Assembly: GCF_020991375.1 (NCBI RefSeq)
Contig: NZ_JAJLQZ010000005.1
Location: 62,001 to 126,000, forward strand
Direction of reading: 5' to 3'
Source of the DNA: Glycomyces amatae
Lineage (GTDB): Bacteria > Actinomycetota > Actinomycetes > Mycobacteriales > Micromonosporaceae
Length of the DNA stretch: 64,000 nt
Below, piece by piece: positions 52,485 to 61,759 of this stretch. Numbering within the stretch: the first letter of the stretch is position 1; each line of letters starts with the position of its first letter. The notes under the pieces were generated by a model that worked only from the letters and a program-made list of their open reading frames with translations, was not told the DNA's origin and did not search any database. The position numbers and the translations under genes were made by a program.

Positions 52485-53368
52485 GCGCCTACGTCACCAG
52501 CGCGATCCGCGTCGCCGACGACAAGGCCGGCCCCTACGCCGTCACGACCGGCCCCGACGGCGCGCTGTGGTACACCCTCGTCCACTCGGGACGGATCGGG
52601 CGCCTCGTCCCCGGCGAGGAGCCCGAGGCGTTCGACCTCGACCCCGACTGCGGGCCCGCGATCATCGTGCCCGGCCCCGACGGCGCGCTCTGGTTCACCG
52701 AGCACCGGGGCCACCGCATCGGCCGGATCACCACCGCGGGCGAGATCGCCGAGTTCGACCCGCCGACCCCCGGGTCCGGCACCTACGGCCTCGCCGCCGG
52801 ACCGGACGGCGCGCTGTGGTTCACCGAGACCACCGCGAACCGGATCGGCCGCATCACCACCGGCGGCGACGTCACCGAGCACCCGCTGCCGGTCGAGGGC
52901 GCGTTCCCCTCGGCGATCACCGCCGGGCCCGACGAGGCCCTGTGGTTCACCATGAACGCGGCCAACGCGGTCGGCCGCATCGACCTCGAGGGGGACGTCA
53001 CCGTCCACGCCCTCCCGACCGAGGCCGCCGGCCCGGTCGGCATCACGGCGGGCCCCGACGGCGCGCTCTGGTTCGTCGAGATCGGCGCCGGGCAGATCGG
53101 GCGCATCACCACCGGCGGCGACGTCACCGAGTACCCGCTGCCCGACCGGGAGGCGCGGCCGCACGCGATCGTCACCGGCCCGGACGGGAACCTGTGGTTC
53201 ACCGAGTGGGGCGTCAGCCGCCTCGCCGCCATCGGCCCCGACGGGACCGTCACCGAGCACGACCTGCCGGAGGGCCACACTGAGCCGCACGGGCTCGTCG
53301 TCGGCCCCGACGGCGCGGTCTGGACCGCCATGGAGACCGGCGCGCTCGCCCGCTGCGCCCTGAGCTGA
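52481..53368 (+). CDS. vgb: Virginiamycin B lyase-like protein (Vgb)
   Basis: 295 residues forming a seven-bladed beta-propeller: seven copies of the GPDGALWFTE-type blade motif are visible. Vgb linearises streptogramin B antibiotics by cleaving the ester bond through an elimination. A glutamate-Pro-histidine (E268-P-H270) and a glutamate 15 residues later (E285) lie where I recall the catalytic and Mg-binding residues of staphylococcal Vgb. The GTG start overlaps the stop of the Vat-like gene (GTGA) and has GGAG 8 nt upstream. Propellers of this family can also have other functions, so the role rests on the pairing. Confidence 0.85.
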   Translation: MSAYVTSAIRVADDKAGPYAVTTGPDGALWYTLVHSGRIGRLVPGEEPEAFDLDPDCGPAIIVPGPDGALWFTEHRGHRIGRITTAGEIAEFDPPTPGSGTYGLAAGPDGALWFTETTANRIGRITTGGDVTEHPLPVEGAFPSAITAGPDEALWFTMNAANAVGRIDLEGDVTVHALPTEAAGPVGITAGPDGALWFVEIGAGQIGRITTGGDVTEYPLPDREARPHAIVTGPDGNLWFTEWGVSRLAAIGPDGTVTEHDLPEGHTEPHGLVVGPDGAVWTAMETGALARCALS

Positions 53369-53379
53369 CGCACGGAAAA

Positions 53380-53407
53380 GGACCGGCCGCGAATCCGCGG
53401 CCGGTCC
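53380..53407. terminator. Bidirectional terminator between vgb and sod
   Basis: A 12-bp perfect stem (53380-53391 with 53396-53407) has a 4-nt loop, between convergent genes. Confidence 0.8.
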
Positions 53408-53419
53408 TCCGCGCTTTCC

Positions 53420-54028
53420 TCAGGCGGCCTTCGCCGTGGCCGCGGCGTACCGGGCGGCCACGTCCTGCCAGTTCACGACCTCCCACATCGCCTTCACGAA
53501 GTCGGGGCGGACGTTCTTGTACTGGAGGTAGTAGGCGTGCTCCCACGCGTCGAACGCCAGCAGCGGCACCGACGTCTGGGCGACGTTGCCGTGGTGGTCG
53601 TAGACCTGCTCGACGATGAGGCGCTTGGAGGTCGGCTCGTAGGAGAGCACGCCCCAGCCGGAGCCCTGGACGAGCGTGGTCGCGGCCGAGAGCTGCCCGT
53701 GGAAGCCCTCGAACGAGCCGAAGTACTCGTTGATGGCCTCGGCCAGGTCGCCCTCGGGGCGCCCGCCGCCGTCCGGGCTCATGTTCTGCCAGTACAGCGA
53801 GTGCAGGACGTGCCCGGAGACGTTGAACGCGAGGGTCTTCTCCAGGCCCACGATCGAGGAGAAGTCGCCCTTGTCGCGCGCCTCGTCGATGCGCTCGATC
53901 GTGTCGTTGGCGCCCTTGACATAGGCCGCGTGGTGCTTGTCGTGGTGCAGTTCGAGGATGTGCCCGTTGATGTGCGGCTCCAGCGAACCGTAGTCGTAGG
54001 GCAGGTCGGGAAGGCTGTAGACGGTCAT
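53420..54028 (-). CDS. sodA: Fe/Mn superoxide dismutase
   Basis: A 202-residue superoxide dismutase. The metal ligands are seen: histidine in the [13 protein letters not shown] helix, the histidine in [11 protein letters not shown], and Asp plus His in [12 protein letters not shown]. It removes superoxide in the cytoplasm. The ATG at 54028 has GAGG 5 nt upstream; the longer open frame upstream is not needed. Whether Fe or Mn is bound cannot be decided safely. A symmetrical TTGCA-type operator lies upstream. Confidence 0.95.
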   Translation of the reverse strand: MTVYSLPDLPYDYGSLEPHINGHILELHHDKHHAAYVKGANDTIERIDEARDKGDFSSIVGLEKTLAFNVSGHVLHSLYWQNMSPDGGGRPEGDLAEAINEYFGSFEGFHGQLSAATTLVQGSGWGVLSYEPTSKRLIVEQVYDHHGNVAQTSVPLLAFDAWEHAYYLQYKNVRPDFVKAMWEVVNWQDVAARYAAATAKAA

Positions 54029-54073
54029 CGTCGCCTCTCTGGTTCCGTGGCAGTACGAATGCTGTCGCCACTC

Positions 54074-54098
54074 TTGCACAGTTGCAAATGCTGTGCAA
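54074..54098 (-). promoter_or_regulatory. Symmetrical TTGCA-type operator upstream of sod
   Basis: TTGCACAG (54074-54081) and CTGTGCAA (54091-54098) form a perfect 8-bp inverted repeat with a 9-nt centre. A TTGCAA (54082-54087) followed after 5 nt by GTGCAA (54093-54098) resembles the box I recall for Nur, the nickel-responsive Fur homologue that controls sodF in Streptomyces. It lies 46 nt upstream of the start. Identification by pattern only. Confidence 0.5.
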
Positions 54099-54191
54099 TA
54101 GCAACAGGCCAGCGCCAGGCGTGATTCCCGTCGTCTTAGGACCTCCGGATGAGGAGCCCTCGAATACCCAGGCGCGCAACGCCATCGCGGC

Positions 54192-55307
54192 TCAGCGCGA
54201 CAGGCGCCTGATCCCCTCCACGATCCCCGGCAGCGCCTCCAGGAACCGGTCGACCTCCTCCTCGGTGGTCTCCCGGTGCAGCGACACCCGCACGTTCCCG
54301 TGGCTGAGGACGCCCATCGCCTGGAGCACGTGCGAGGGCCGCAGCCGCGTCGAGGCGCACGCCGAGCCCGACGACACCGCGAACCCCGCCCGGTTCAGCT
54401 CCGTCAGCAGCACCTCGCCGTCCACGCCCAGGCACGAGAACGTCACGATGTGCGGCAGCCGGTCCACCGGGTCGCCCGGCAGCTCCACCTCCGGCACCGT
54501 CGCGGCGATGTGCTCCCTGATCCGCTCGGTCAGCGCCCGCGCCCGCTTCGACAGCTCCTCGCGCTCGGCGACCACCGCCCGCAGCGACGCCGCCGCGGCC
54601 ACCGCCGCCGGCACGTCGACCTCCCCGATCGCCTCCCGGACCGAGGCGTCCTCGCCGGGGAACGGGTTGCGCCACCGCACGCCCTTGCGCACCACGAGCA
54701 GGCCCGCGCCGGACAGCCCGCCCCACTTGCGGGCGCTCGCCGCCAGCACCGACCATCCCTCGGGCACCGGCTCCCACGGCAGACTCGCCGCCGCGTCGCA
54801 CACCAGCGGCACCCCGTCCAGGCCCGCCGCGATCGCCGCGATCGGCTGCCGCGTCCCCACCTCGTGGTTCGCGGACTGGACCGCCAGCACCGAGGCGCCC
54901 TCGACCTCCGCCAGCGGGTCGGCGTCCACGCGACCGGACCGGTCCACCGGCACGCTCGCCACGGCGCCCCCGCGCGCCTCGTGCCACTGGGCCGCGTGCA
55001 GCACCGAGGAGTGCTCGACCGCGCCGTGCACGAGCGGCCCCGGCTCGCTCCGCCCCGCGATCACGCCCAGTATCCCGGCGTGCACCGCCTGTGTCCCGCT
55101 CGATGTGAAAGTGACCTCATCAGGGCTCACATCCAGGGACGCGGCCGCCGACTGCCGGGCGGCCTCCAGGAGCATCCGCGAGCGGCGTCCCAATGTGTAC
55201 AGTCTCCCCGGGCCGGCCCAGCCCTCCGACAAAGCCGCAGCATAGGCCTCGCGGGCCGCCGGATGGGGCGGCTGCGCGGTCGCGCCGTCGAAGTAGGTCT
55301 CGCTCAC
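54192..55307 (-). CDS. Cysteine desulfurase (class V aminotransferase)
   Basis: A 371-residue PLP enzyme. The cofactor lysine is in [10 protein letters not shown], the nucleophilic cysteine in SSGSACAST, and the substrate motifs VEHSSVL and [10 protein letters not shown] are present. It takes sulfur from cysteine for Fe-S clusters or thiolation. It lies next to ctaC, the usual actinobacterial position near erpA and the sugar kinase. GTG at 55307 has TAGATT 6 nt upstream (leaderless pattern). No iscU or sufU is adjacent. Confidence 0.92.
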   Translation of the reverse strand: MSETYFDGATAQPPHPAAREAYAAALSEGWAGPGRLYTLGRRSRMLLEAARQSAAASLDVSPDEVTFTSSGTQAVHAGILGVIAGRSEPGPLVHGAVEHSSVLHAAQWHEARGGAVASVPVDRSGRVDADPLAEVEGASVLAVQSANHEVGTRQPIAAIAAGLDGVPLVCDAAASLPWEPVPEGWSVLAASARKWGGLSGAGLLVVRKGVRWRNPFPGEDASVREAIGEVDVPAAVAAAASLRAVVAEREELSKRARALTERIREHIAATVPEVELPGDPVDRLPHIVTFSCLGVDGEVLLTELNRAGFAVSSGSACASTRLRPSHVLQAMGVLSHGNVRVSLHRETTEEEVDRFLEALPGIVEGIRRLSR

Positions 55308-55448
55308 CCCTCCAATCTAGAAGACGCACGGCACCGAACCCAACCCCTTGCACCCGCGGTCGGGGGCCAAGCAGTAGGCTCTTGCCGTCAAGATCTGCGC
55401 CTTGCCGCCCGCCCGGCGGCGGACGCGGAGCCGAGCGCTGAGAAAGGC

Positions 55449-56369
55449 ATGAGACAGGTGGTCGGAAAACCGTCCCGAGAACGTCGCGGCCGAGCCCGCC
55501 GCGCGATAGGTCTCACCGGGATCGCCGCGCTGCTCCCCATCGTGCTCGCAGGGTGCAGCCTTGACGACGCCTTTTACCTGGGCTGGCCGCGCACGCGCCC
55601 CACGACGCAGTCCGAGCAGATGTTCGACCTGTGGATCGGCTCGACGATCGCGGCCCTCGCGGTCGGCCTCATCGTCTGGGGCCTGACGTTCTGGTGCATC
55701 GTCGCCTTCAAGAAGAAGGACACCGACACCGAGCTGCCCCGCCAGACCAAGTACAACCTCCCCGCGGAGCTCACCTTCACGGCGCTGCCGTTCGTGCTCA
55801 TCGGCGTGCTGTTCTACTACACCGTCGTGGTGCAGGACAACGTCACCGAGATGAGCGACGAGCCGAACGCCTGCACCCAGGTCACCGCGTTCAAGTGGAA
55901 CTGGCAGTTCACCTACACCGACGAGAACTGCGAGCCGCTCACCGGCGCCGACGGCCAGGCCGTCGTGGAGACCGGCGACTCCGACTACATCCCGATCATC
56001 GTCGTCCCCAACGAGGACGACGTGCGCTTCGAGGCCCACGCCGAGGACGTCATCCACTCCTTCTGGGTCCCCGACATGCTGTTCAAGCGCGACGTGTTCC
56101 CCGGCGGCGACAACCAGATCACCCGCTGGGAGGTCGACTTCAACTCCGAGGGCGCCTTCGTGGGCCGGTGCGCCGAGCTCTGCGGCGCCTACCACGCCTT
56201 CATGAACTTCGAGATGCGCGTGGTCTCGCCGGAGGACTACGAGACCTTCGTGGACGCCCGCGTCGACGGCGCCTCGACCCCCGAGGCGCTCGAGATGATC
56301 GGCCAGGAGCCGTACGCGTTCACCACCACCCCGTTCGACACGGACCCGGCCTCGGGCGAAGCGAGCTAG
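55449..56369 (+). CDS. ctaC: Cytochrome c oxidase subunit II (CtaC)
   Basis: 306 residues of the aa3-type terminal oxidase subunit that carries the CuA centre. A lipobox LAGC (acylated C36) is followed by two transmembrane helices (about 65-90 and 105-128) and a cupredoxin domain. This has CuA ligands: histidine in EDVIHSFWVPDM, and CAELCGAYHAFM (two cysteines, His, Met). It passes electrons from the cytochrome bcc complex to the oxidase core. ATG at 55449 is preceded by GAGAAAGG. Start of a ctaC-ctaF pair. Confidence 0.96.
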   Translation: MRQVVGKPSRERRGRARRAIGLTGIAALLPIVLAGCSLDDAFYLGWPRTRPTTQSEQMFDLWIGSTIAALAVGLIVWGLTFWCIVAFKKKDTDTELPRQTKYNLPAELTFTALPFVLIGVLFYYTVVVQDNVTEMSDEPNACTQVTAFKWNWQFTYTDENCEPLTGADGQAVVETGDSDYIPIIVVPNEDDVRFEAHAEDVIHSFWVPDMLFKRDVFPGGDNQITRWEVDFNSEGAFVGRCAELCGAYHAFMNFEMRVVSPEDYETFVDARVDGASTPEALEMIGQEPYAFTTTPFDTDPASGEAS

Positions 56370-56378
56370 GAGAGCGAC

Positions 56379-56825
56379 ATGAAAACCGAGCACCGTCTCT
56401 TCGCCATCGTCATGGTCTTCATGTTCATCTTCGCCGCCGGCTACGGGTACTGGACCTCGATCAACGACAACCCGGCCTACGGGCGCCCGGGCCACGTGGA
56501 GTGGGTCGGCACGATCGGCCTGATCTTCTCGGGCCTGCTGACCGGCATGATCTGGCTCGTGTTCTGGGTGATCTCGCGCCGCATCGACCTGCGCCCGGAG
56601 GACCGCCCCGACGGGGAGATCGCCGACGTCTCGGGCGAGGTCGGCTTCTTCAGCCCCGGCTCGTACTGGCCGCTGGGCCTGGCCCTGACCGCCGTCCTGT
56701 CGGGCCTGGGCGTCGTGTTCTGGCTCCCGTGGCTCATGGTGGCGGGCGTCGTGGCGGTCCTGTTCGCCGTCGGCGGCATGACCTTCGAGTACTACACGGG
56801 CACCCGCAAGCTCGGCCCGCAGTAA
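56379..56825 (+). CDS. ctaF: Cytochrome c oxidase subunit IV (CtaF)
   Basis: 148 residues with four helices, the small actinobacterial oxidase subunit. First helix LFAIVMVFMFIFAAGYGYW, second around GLIFSGLLTGMIWLVFWVI, then a conserved loop LRPEDRPDGEIADVSGEVGFFSP and two more helices. It stabilises the oxidase in the bcc-aa3 supercomplex. It follows ctaC by 9 nt with AGGAGAG before the ATG. ctaD is not between them, as in mycobacteria. Confidence 0.95.
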   Translation: MKTEHRLFAIVMVFMFIFAAGYGYWTSINDNPAYGRPGHVEWVGTIGLIFSGLLTGMIWLVFWVISRRIDLRPEDRPDGEIADVSGEVGFFSPGSYWPLGLALTAVLSGLGVVFWLPWLMVAGVVAVLFAVGGMTFEYYTGTRKLGPQ

Positions 56826-56836
56826 CCGCGCGGACG

Positions 56837-56862
56837 AGGCCCGGAGCGAACGCTCCGGGCCT
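56837..56862 (+). terminator. Terminator of the ctaC-ctaF operon
   Basis: AGGCCCGGAGCG with its complement, 12-bp perfect stem and 2-nt loop, then TTCCC. Confidence 0.8.
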
Positions 56863-56920
56863 TTCCCGTGCCCCCCGCGGGCCGTAGGGGGCCCCGCGGG
56901 CCCTTGGGTAGGGTGTGGCG

Positions 56921-57460
56921 GTGACTCCCTCTGTGCAGCGCCGGAAGGCGCCGCTGCTGCGGCGCCTGATCGGTACGGTCTTCTACAACCTGCCGCACCC
57001 GATGCGCCGGCGCATCGTCCGGATCGCGACGCCCACGTACACGCTCGGCTCGGTCGTGCTCGTCATGGACGAGGACCGCGGGCACCTGCTCATGCTGCGC
57101 CAGCCGCCGGGGCGGCGCTGGACGCTCCCGGCGGGGCTGCTCAACCGCAACGAGACGCCGATCCACGGCGCCCGGCGCGAGCTGAACGAGGAGACGGGCA
57201 TCGAGGCCGGCCTCGAGGAGCTGGCCCCCGCGGACCCGTGCGCGGTGGTCCACACCCGCGGCAGGTGGGTCGACAACGTCTTCCGCCTGGTCCGCGACCC
57301 GGAGACGACGCAGGTCATCGTGGACGGGCACGAGGTGTGGGACGCGGCGTGGCACCCGGTGGACGACCTGCCGGAGATGACCCGGGCGACCGCCAAGCTC
57401 CTCGCCCACTACGACCTGGGCCCCCTGGCCGGCGGGGACGGGACCCCGGCCGCCCCCTGA
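56921..57460 (+). CDS. NUDIX hydrolase
   Basis: A 179-residue pyrophosphatase. The Nudix box is readable from GLLNRNETPIHGARRELNEETGIEAG (in part: G-x5-E-x7-R-E-L-x-E-E-T-G-I), preceded by LLMLRQPPGRRWTLPAG. It hydrolyses a nucleoside diphosphate linked to another group; the substrate cannot be predicted. GTG at 56921 is chosen because TAGGGT (56909-56914) lies 6 nt upstream; the GTG at 56915 would leave no gap. Confidence 0.9.
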   Translation: MTPSVQRRKAPLLRRLIGTVFYNLPHPMRRRIVRIATPTYTLGSVVLVMDEDRGHLLMLRQPPGRRWTLPAGLLNRNETPIHGARRELNEETGIEAGLEELAPADPCAVVHTRGRWVDNVFRLVRDPETTQVIVDGHEVWDAAWHPVDDLPEMTRATAKLLAHYDLGPLAGGDGTPAAP

Positions 57461-57593
57461 ACGCGAACGGCCGCCCGGGAACGCGCGGACGTGACGGCTC
57501 CTCGACGAGGCGCGGAGCGCCCTCAGCGCGCCCCGAGACCGAGGATTGATCCGATATGGAGAGTGCTTGCCTGTGTTCTAGCAGGTGGCCGCC

Positions 57594-57611
57594 CTCTCGT
57601 GGTGTCGAGAG
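57594..57611 (-). terminator. Hairpin directly 3' of rnpB
   Basis: CTCTCG-6 nt-CGAGAG, 6-bp stem 3 nt beyond the P1 helix end of rnpB on the minus strand. It is a likely terminator or 3' processing element. Confidence 0.45.
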
Positions 57612-57613
57612 TG

Positions 57614-58048
57614 GGAACGAGATGGCCGATACGCCGGATCCTGTCGTTGAGCGGCCATCCATCTAGGCGCACCGTCGCCGGTGCGCTCGAGCGGTCTACC
57701 CGCGAAGGCACCCTCTCGGGTTCGGGCGGGCCGCCCTCGGACCTTCGCGCAGCGCCTCGCGGCGCCTCTTGACCTTGCTCCGGGTGGGGTTTACCGAGCC
57801 GCCGCCGTCACCGGCGGCGCTGGTGGTCTCTTACACCACCGTTTCACCCTTACCGGCCGCAGGACGGTAAGGGTGAACCAAAAGGTCCGAAACCCTTACC
57901 GGCCGAGACCGGCGGTCTGCTTTCTGTGGCACTGTCCCGCGGGTCGCCCCGGGTTGCCGTTAGCAACCACCCTGCCCTGTGGAGTCCGGACGTTCCTCGG
58001 CACTGACGGTCTCCCGTCACTGCCGCGGCCGCCTGGCCATCTCGTTCC
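57614..58048 (-). ncRNA. rnpB: RNase P RNA (bacterial type A)
   Basis: About 435 nt on the minus strand encode the catalytic RNA that matures tRNA 5' ends. The ends pair perfectly over 14 bp (P1: 58035-58048 with 57614-57627). The core is unmistakable on the minus strand: GAACGTCCGGACTCCACAGG, GGGTGGTTGCTAACGGCAAC, GGACAGTGCCACAGAAAGCA, GTAAGGGTGAAACGGTGGTG, AAACCCCACCCGGAGCAAG and ATGGCCGCTCAACGACAGGA. Open frames over this stretch are chance. It lies between nudix and tauE genes of the opposite strand. Confidence 0.97.
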
Positions 58049-58075
58049 AGCGGTCAAGCGTACGCTGGCCCGGCC

Positions 58076-58834
58076 ATGAATCTGCTCCAGGTCTCCCTCC
58101 TGCTCGCCGCCGGCCTCCTCGGCGGCGGCCTCAACGCCGTCGCGGGCGGCGGCTCGCTCATCACCTACCCCACGTTGATGGCCGTCGGCGTCCCGCCCCT
58201 GTACGCGAACGCCACCAACGGCATCGCCGTCGCCCCCGCGTACGCCGCCGCCGCGTTCGGCTCCCGCGAGAACCTGCGGCCCCAGAAGCGCCGGATGCTC
58301 CAGCTCATCCCCACCGCCCTGGTCGCCTCGGTGTGCGGCGCCCTCCTGCTGCTGAACACGCCCCACTCGGTGTTCGAGGCCATCGTGCCGTTCCTGGTGC
58401 TCGCCGCGACCGTGCTCATGGCGATCGGTCCGTGGGTCAACCGCAAGGTCACGGCCCTGAACGGCGGCCGGGACCTCCACCCGGCGGCCCTGCACGCGGG
58501 CGTGTTCGCCGGGTGCCTCTACGGCTCCTACTTCAACGCCGCGCTCGGACTCATCCTCATGGCCGTGATCGCGATGGGCGTCTCGGAGAAGCTCGCCCGG
58601 GTCGGGGCGCTGAAGAACTTCTGCACGATGCTCGTCGGCGTCGTCACCTGCGTCATGTACGGCGTCTGGGCCGAGGTCGACTGGCTCGCGATCGGCGTGC
58701 TCGTGCCCGCGACGTTCCTCGGCGGCTACCTCGGCGCCCGCGTCTTCCAGAAGATCCCCGAGCGCCCACTGCGCATCGCGATCGTGGTCTACGGCCTGGT
58801 CCTGTCCGCGATCCTCCTGGTCCGGTCCTTCTAG
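58076..58834 (+). CDS. TauE/SafE-family anion permease
   Basis: 252 residues with eight hydrophobic helices arranged as the two inverted four-helix repeats of the TauE/SafE (DUF81) family. The N-terminal motif GGGLNAVAGGGSLITYPTL and the internal FAGCLYGSYFNAALGLILM are hallmarks. It exports or imports sulfite, sulfonates or related anions; the specific ion is unknown. TACGCT (58061-58066) lies 9 nt before the ATG and no ribosome binding site is seen. Confidence 0.9.
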   Translation: MNLLQVSLLLAAGLLGGGLNAVAGGGSLITYPTLMAVGVPPLYANATNGIAVAPAYAAAAFGSRENLRPQKRRMLQLIPTALVASVCGALLLLNTPHSVFEAIVPFLVLAATVLMAIGPWVNRKVTALNGGRDLHPAALHAGVFAGCLYGSYFNAALGLILMAVIAMGVSEKLARVGALKNFCTMLVGVVTCVMYGVWAEVDWLAIGVLVPATFLGGYLGARVFQKIPERPLRIAIVVYGLVLSAILLVRSF

Positions 58835-58891
58835 GCGGGACTTCGCGCAAGTCACATGACGCGGAGCGCCCGGACACGGGAGAATGGGCCC

Positions 58892-60640
58892 ATGCCGACG
58901 CTCCGTATCGCACTCGCCCAGGACAACCCGGTGGTGGGCGACCTCGACCACAACGCCGACCTCATCAGGCGCGCCGCCACCGCCGCGACCGCCGCCGGGG
59001 CCCACCTGCTCGCCACGGGGGAGCAGTCCCTCACCGGCTACCCCGTCGAAGACCTCGCGCTGCGCCACTCCTTCGTGGAGGCCAGCCGCGACCGCCTCGT
59101 CCGCCTCGCCGCCGAACTCGCCGAGGACGGCAACGGCGCCCTCCCCGTGGCCGTCGGCTACCTCGACGCCGACGGGCCCAACCCCGCGACCATCGGACCC
59201 GTCGGCGGACGCGGTGTCCGAAATGCGCTGGCGCTGATCCAGGACGGCAAGGTCCTGTTCCGCTACTACAAGCGCCACTTCCCTAACTACGGCGTCTTCG
59301 ACGAGGAGCGCTACTTCGTCCCCGGCCACGAACTGCACCTCGCCCGCATCGGCGGCGTGGACGTGGCCTTCACCATCTGCGAGGACCTCTGGGGCGGCGT
59401 CCCGTTCGCCGTCGCCGCCGAGGCCGAGGCCGGCCTCGTGGTCAACATCAACGCCTCCCCCTACGAGCAGGGCAAGCAGGAGCGCCGCCTCGCCCTCGTG
59501 CGCGACCGCGCCGCCGAGGTCGGCGCGCCCGTGGCCTACCTCAACATCGTCGGCGGCCAGGACGACCTGGTCTTCGACGGCGGTTCGGTCGTCGTCGGCG
59601 CCGACGGCGCGGTCCTCGCCTCGGCCCGCCGCTTCGCCTCCGAGCTCCTCATCGCCGACGTCGAGGCCGCCGCCGCGGCCGACGCGGACATCGCGAACCA
59701 CTCCACGACCGCGATGAGCACCTCCGTCCACGTCCTCTCCGCGGAGCCCGCGGCGGTCGAGACCCGCATCGAGCCCTCCCACGCCCCCGAACTGGGCCGC
59801 CTCGAGGAGATCTGGGAGGCCCTGCGCCTGGGCCTGGGCGACTACGTGGAGAAGAACGGCTTCCAGTCGGTGATCTTCGGGCTCTCCGGCGGCATCGACT
59901 CGGCCCTCACCGCCGTCCTCGCCCGCGACGCGATCGGCGCCGACCGCGTCCACGTCGTCTCGATGCCCAGCCAGTACTCGTCCTCGCACTCGCTCGACGA
60001 CGCCGCCGACCTCGCCCGCCGCTGCGGTCTGCACTACTCGGTCGAGGCGATCCAGCCGATCGTGGACGCCTACCTCGCCGAGGTCGCCATCTCAGGGCTC
60101 GCCGTGGAGAACCTCCAGGCCCGCGTGCGCGGCAGCCTGCTCATGGCCCTGTCGAACCAGCACGGGCACCTGGTGCTCGCGCCCGGCAACAAGAGCGAGT
60201 ACGCCGTGGGCTACTCGACCATCTACGGCGACGCCGTCGGCGGCTTCGCGCCGATCAAGGACGTCCTCAAGACCCTCGTCTACGAGCTCGCGACCTGGCG
60301 CAACGAGAAGGCCCGGAGCCTGGGCGAGACCGAGCCGATCCCGGAGAACACCATCCTCAAGCCCCCGAGCGCCGAGCTGCGCCCGGACCAGAAGGACTCC
60401 GACTCGCTGCCCGACTACGAGGTCCTGGACGGGATCCTCACCGGCTACGTCGACGGCGACGCCGGCCGCGAGGACCTCGTGGAGCAGGGCTACCCGGCCG
60501 ACGTGGTCGAGCGCGTCGCCGCGCTGGTGGACCGCGCCGAGTACAAGCGCCGCCAGTCGGCGCCCGGCACGAAGATCACCGTCAAGTCCTTCGGCCGCGA
60601 CCGCAGGCTCCCGATCACCAACCGCTTCAGGGGAAAGTAG
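58892..60640 (+). CDS. nadE: Glutamine-dependent NAD+ synthetase NadE
   Basis: 582 residues in two domains. The N-terminal nitrilase-like glutaminase (1-265) has the catalytic triad Glu44 (GEQSLTGYP), lysine (YYKRHFPNYG) and cysteine (FTICEDLW). The C-terminal synthetase (about 290-582) has the P-loop GLSGGIDSAL and the SRADAE-like adenylation motifs. It amidates NaAD to NAD+. The ATG at 58892 is chosen: GAGAAT lies 6 nt upstream, with GGGAG overlapping. It completes the pathway opened by nadA at 26 kb. Confidence 0.96.
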   Translation: MPTLRIALAQDNPVVGDLDHNADLIRRAATAATAAGAHLLATGEQSLTGYPVEDLALRHSFVEASRDRLVRLAAELAEDGNGALPVAVGYLDADGPNPATIGPVGGRGVRNALALIQDGKVLFRYYKRHFPNYGVFDEERYFVPGHELHLARIGGVDVAFTICEDLWGGVPFAVAAEAEAGLVVNINASPYEQGKQERRLALVRDRAAEVGAPVAYLNIVGGQDDLVFDGGSVVVGADGAVLASARRFASELLIADVEAAAAADADIANHSTTAMSTSVHVLSAEPAAVETRIEPSHAPELGRLEEIWEALRLGLGDYVEKNGFQSVIFGLSGGIDSALTAVLARDAIGADRVHVVSMPSQYSSSHSLDDAADLARRCGLHYSVEAIQPIVDAYLAEVAISGLAVENLQARVRGSLLMALSNQHGHLVLAPGNKSEYAVGYSTIYGDAVGGFAPIKDVLKTLVYELATWRNEKARSLGETEPIPENTILKPPSAELRPDQKDSDSLPDYEVLDGILTGYVDGDAGREDLVEQGYPADVVERVAALVDRAEYKRRQSAPGTKITVKSFGRDRRLPITNRFRGK

Positions 60641-60650
60641 GGGACGCCGG

Positions 60651-60670
60651 CCCCGGCCCCCGGGCCGGGG
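60651..60670 (+). terminator. Hairpin after nadE
   Basis: CCCCGGCCC and GGGCCGGGG form a 9-bp stem with a minimal loop, followed by GCATTTG. A weak terminator. Confidence 0.5.
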
Positions 60671-60820
60671 GCATTTGTCACACCCGCGTCGCGAACACGT
60701 GACATATATATCGACGAGCGTTAGTTTGGAATTCGGCGAAGCTTGCGAGCCGAGAGTCTGAACAGCGCAATTGCCCGGGGACCGGCATGCCGGCCACGAG
60801 GAGATACTGGAGCCACGACG

Positions 60821-61684
60821 ATGACGCCTTCATCGAACGCCGCCGACCGCACAGACGAGATCCCGAGCCTGTACGGGCCGGGCAAGAACGTCAAGCGAGT
60901 CCGCACCCGCCACCTCGTCGAAGCCAAGGCGCGCGGCGAGAAGTGGGCGATGCTCACCTCATACGACATGTACACCGCCGCCCTCTTCGACGAGGCGGGC
61001 ATCCCCGCCCTCCTCATCGGCGACTCCGCGGCCAACAACGTCTACGGCTACGAGACCACCCTCCAGGTCTCGGCCGACGAACTCGTACCCCTGGTCGCCG
61101 CCGTCGCCCGCTCCACCGAGCGGGCGCTCGTCGTCGCCGACCTCCCCTTCGGGTCCTATGAGGCCGGTCCGGCCCAGGCCCTGGAGACCGCCGTCCGGTT
61201 CATGAAGGCCGGCGCGCACGCGGTCAAGCTCGAGGGCGGGCGCCGCATGACCGCCCAGATCCGGGCCCTCACCGACGCGGGCATCCCCGTCATGGGCCAC
61301 ATCGGGTTCACCCCGCAGAGCGAGCACGCCGTCGGCGGCTACCGCGTCCAGGGCCGCGACGCCCATGCCGCCGAAGTCGAGGCCGACGCGCACGCCGTCG
61401 CCGAGGCCGGGGCCTTCAGCGTGGTCCTGGAGATGGTGACCGCCTCGGTCGCCGCCGAGATCACCAAGCAGCTCGCCATCCCCACCGTCGGCATCGGCGC
61501 CGGACCCGACACCGACGCGCAGGTCCTCGTCTGGCAGGACATGGCCGGCCTGCGCCGCGGCCGCCCCCAGCGGTTCGTCAAGCGCTACGCCGACCTCGCC
61601 GGGGTCCTCCAGGACGCCGCGAAGGCCTACGCCGACGAGGTCCGCGCCGGGGAGTTCCCCACCGAGGCCCACTCCTTCGAATAG
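60821..61684 (+). CDS. panB: 3-Methyl-2-oxobutanoate hydroxymethyltransferase PanB
   Basis: A 287-residue TIM-barrel enzyme that adds a hydroxymethyl group from methylene-THF to ketoisovalerate, first step of pantothenate synthesis. Signatures: [27 protein letters not shown] with the Mg-binding aspartate, [25 protein letters not shown] and the catalytic glutamate in VVLEMV. GGAG lies 8 nt before the ATG at 60821. The AT-rich stretch at 60702-60730 may contain its promoter. Confidence 0.96.
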   Translation: MTPSSNAADRTDEIPSLYGPGKNVKRVRTRHLVEAKARGEKWAMLTSYDMYTAALFDEAGIPALLIGDSAANNVYGYETTLQVSADELVPLVAAVARSTERALVVADLPFGSYEAGPAQALETAVRFMKAGAHAVKLEGGRRMTAQIRALTDAGIPVMGHIGFTPQSEHAVGGYRVQGRDAHAAEVEADAHAVAEAGAFSVVLEMVTASVAAEITKQLAIPTVGIGAGPDTDAQVLVWQDMAGLRRGRPQRFVKRYADLAGVLQDAAKAYADEVRAGEFPTEAHSFE

Positions 61685-61759
61685 CCGCGTCGAAATCATC
61701 GGTGAGCCTGGTCGCCTTCCCCTATGGGGGAGGCGGCCGTTCGCGTAGCGTCTCACTAC

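Noticed and set aside
57523-58079. Open frames inside 57.5-58.1 kb
   Set aside because: They overlap rnpB; the conserved RNA core and P1 pairing explain the sequence.
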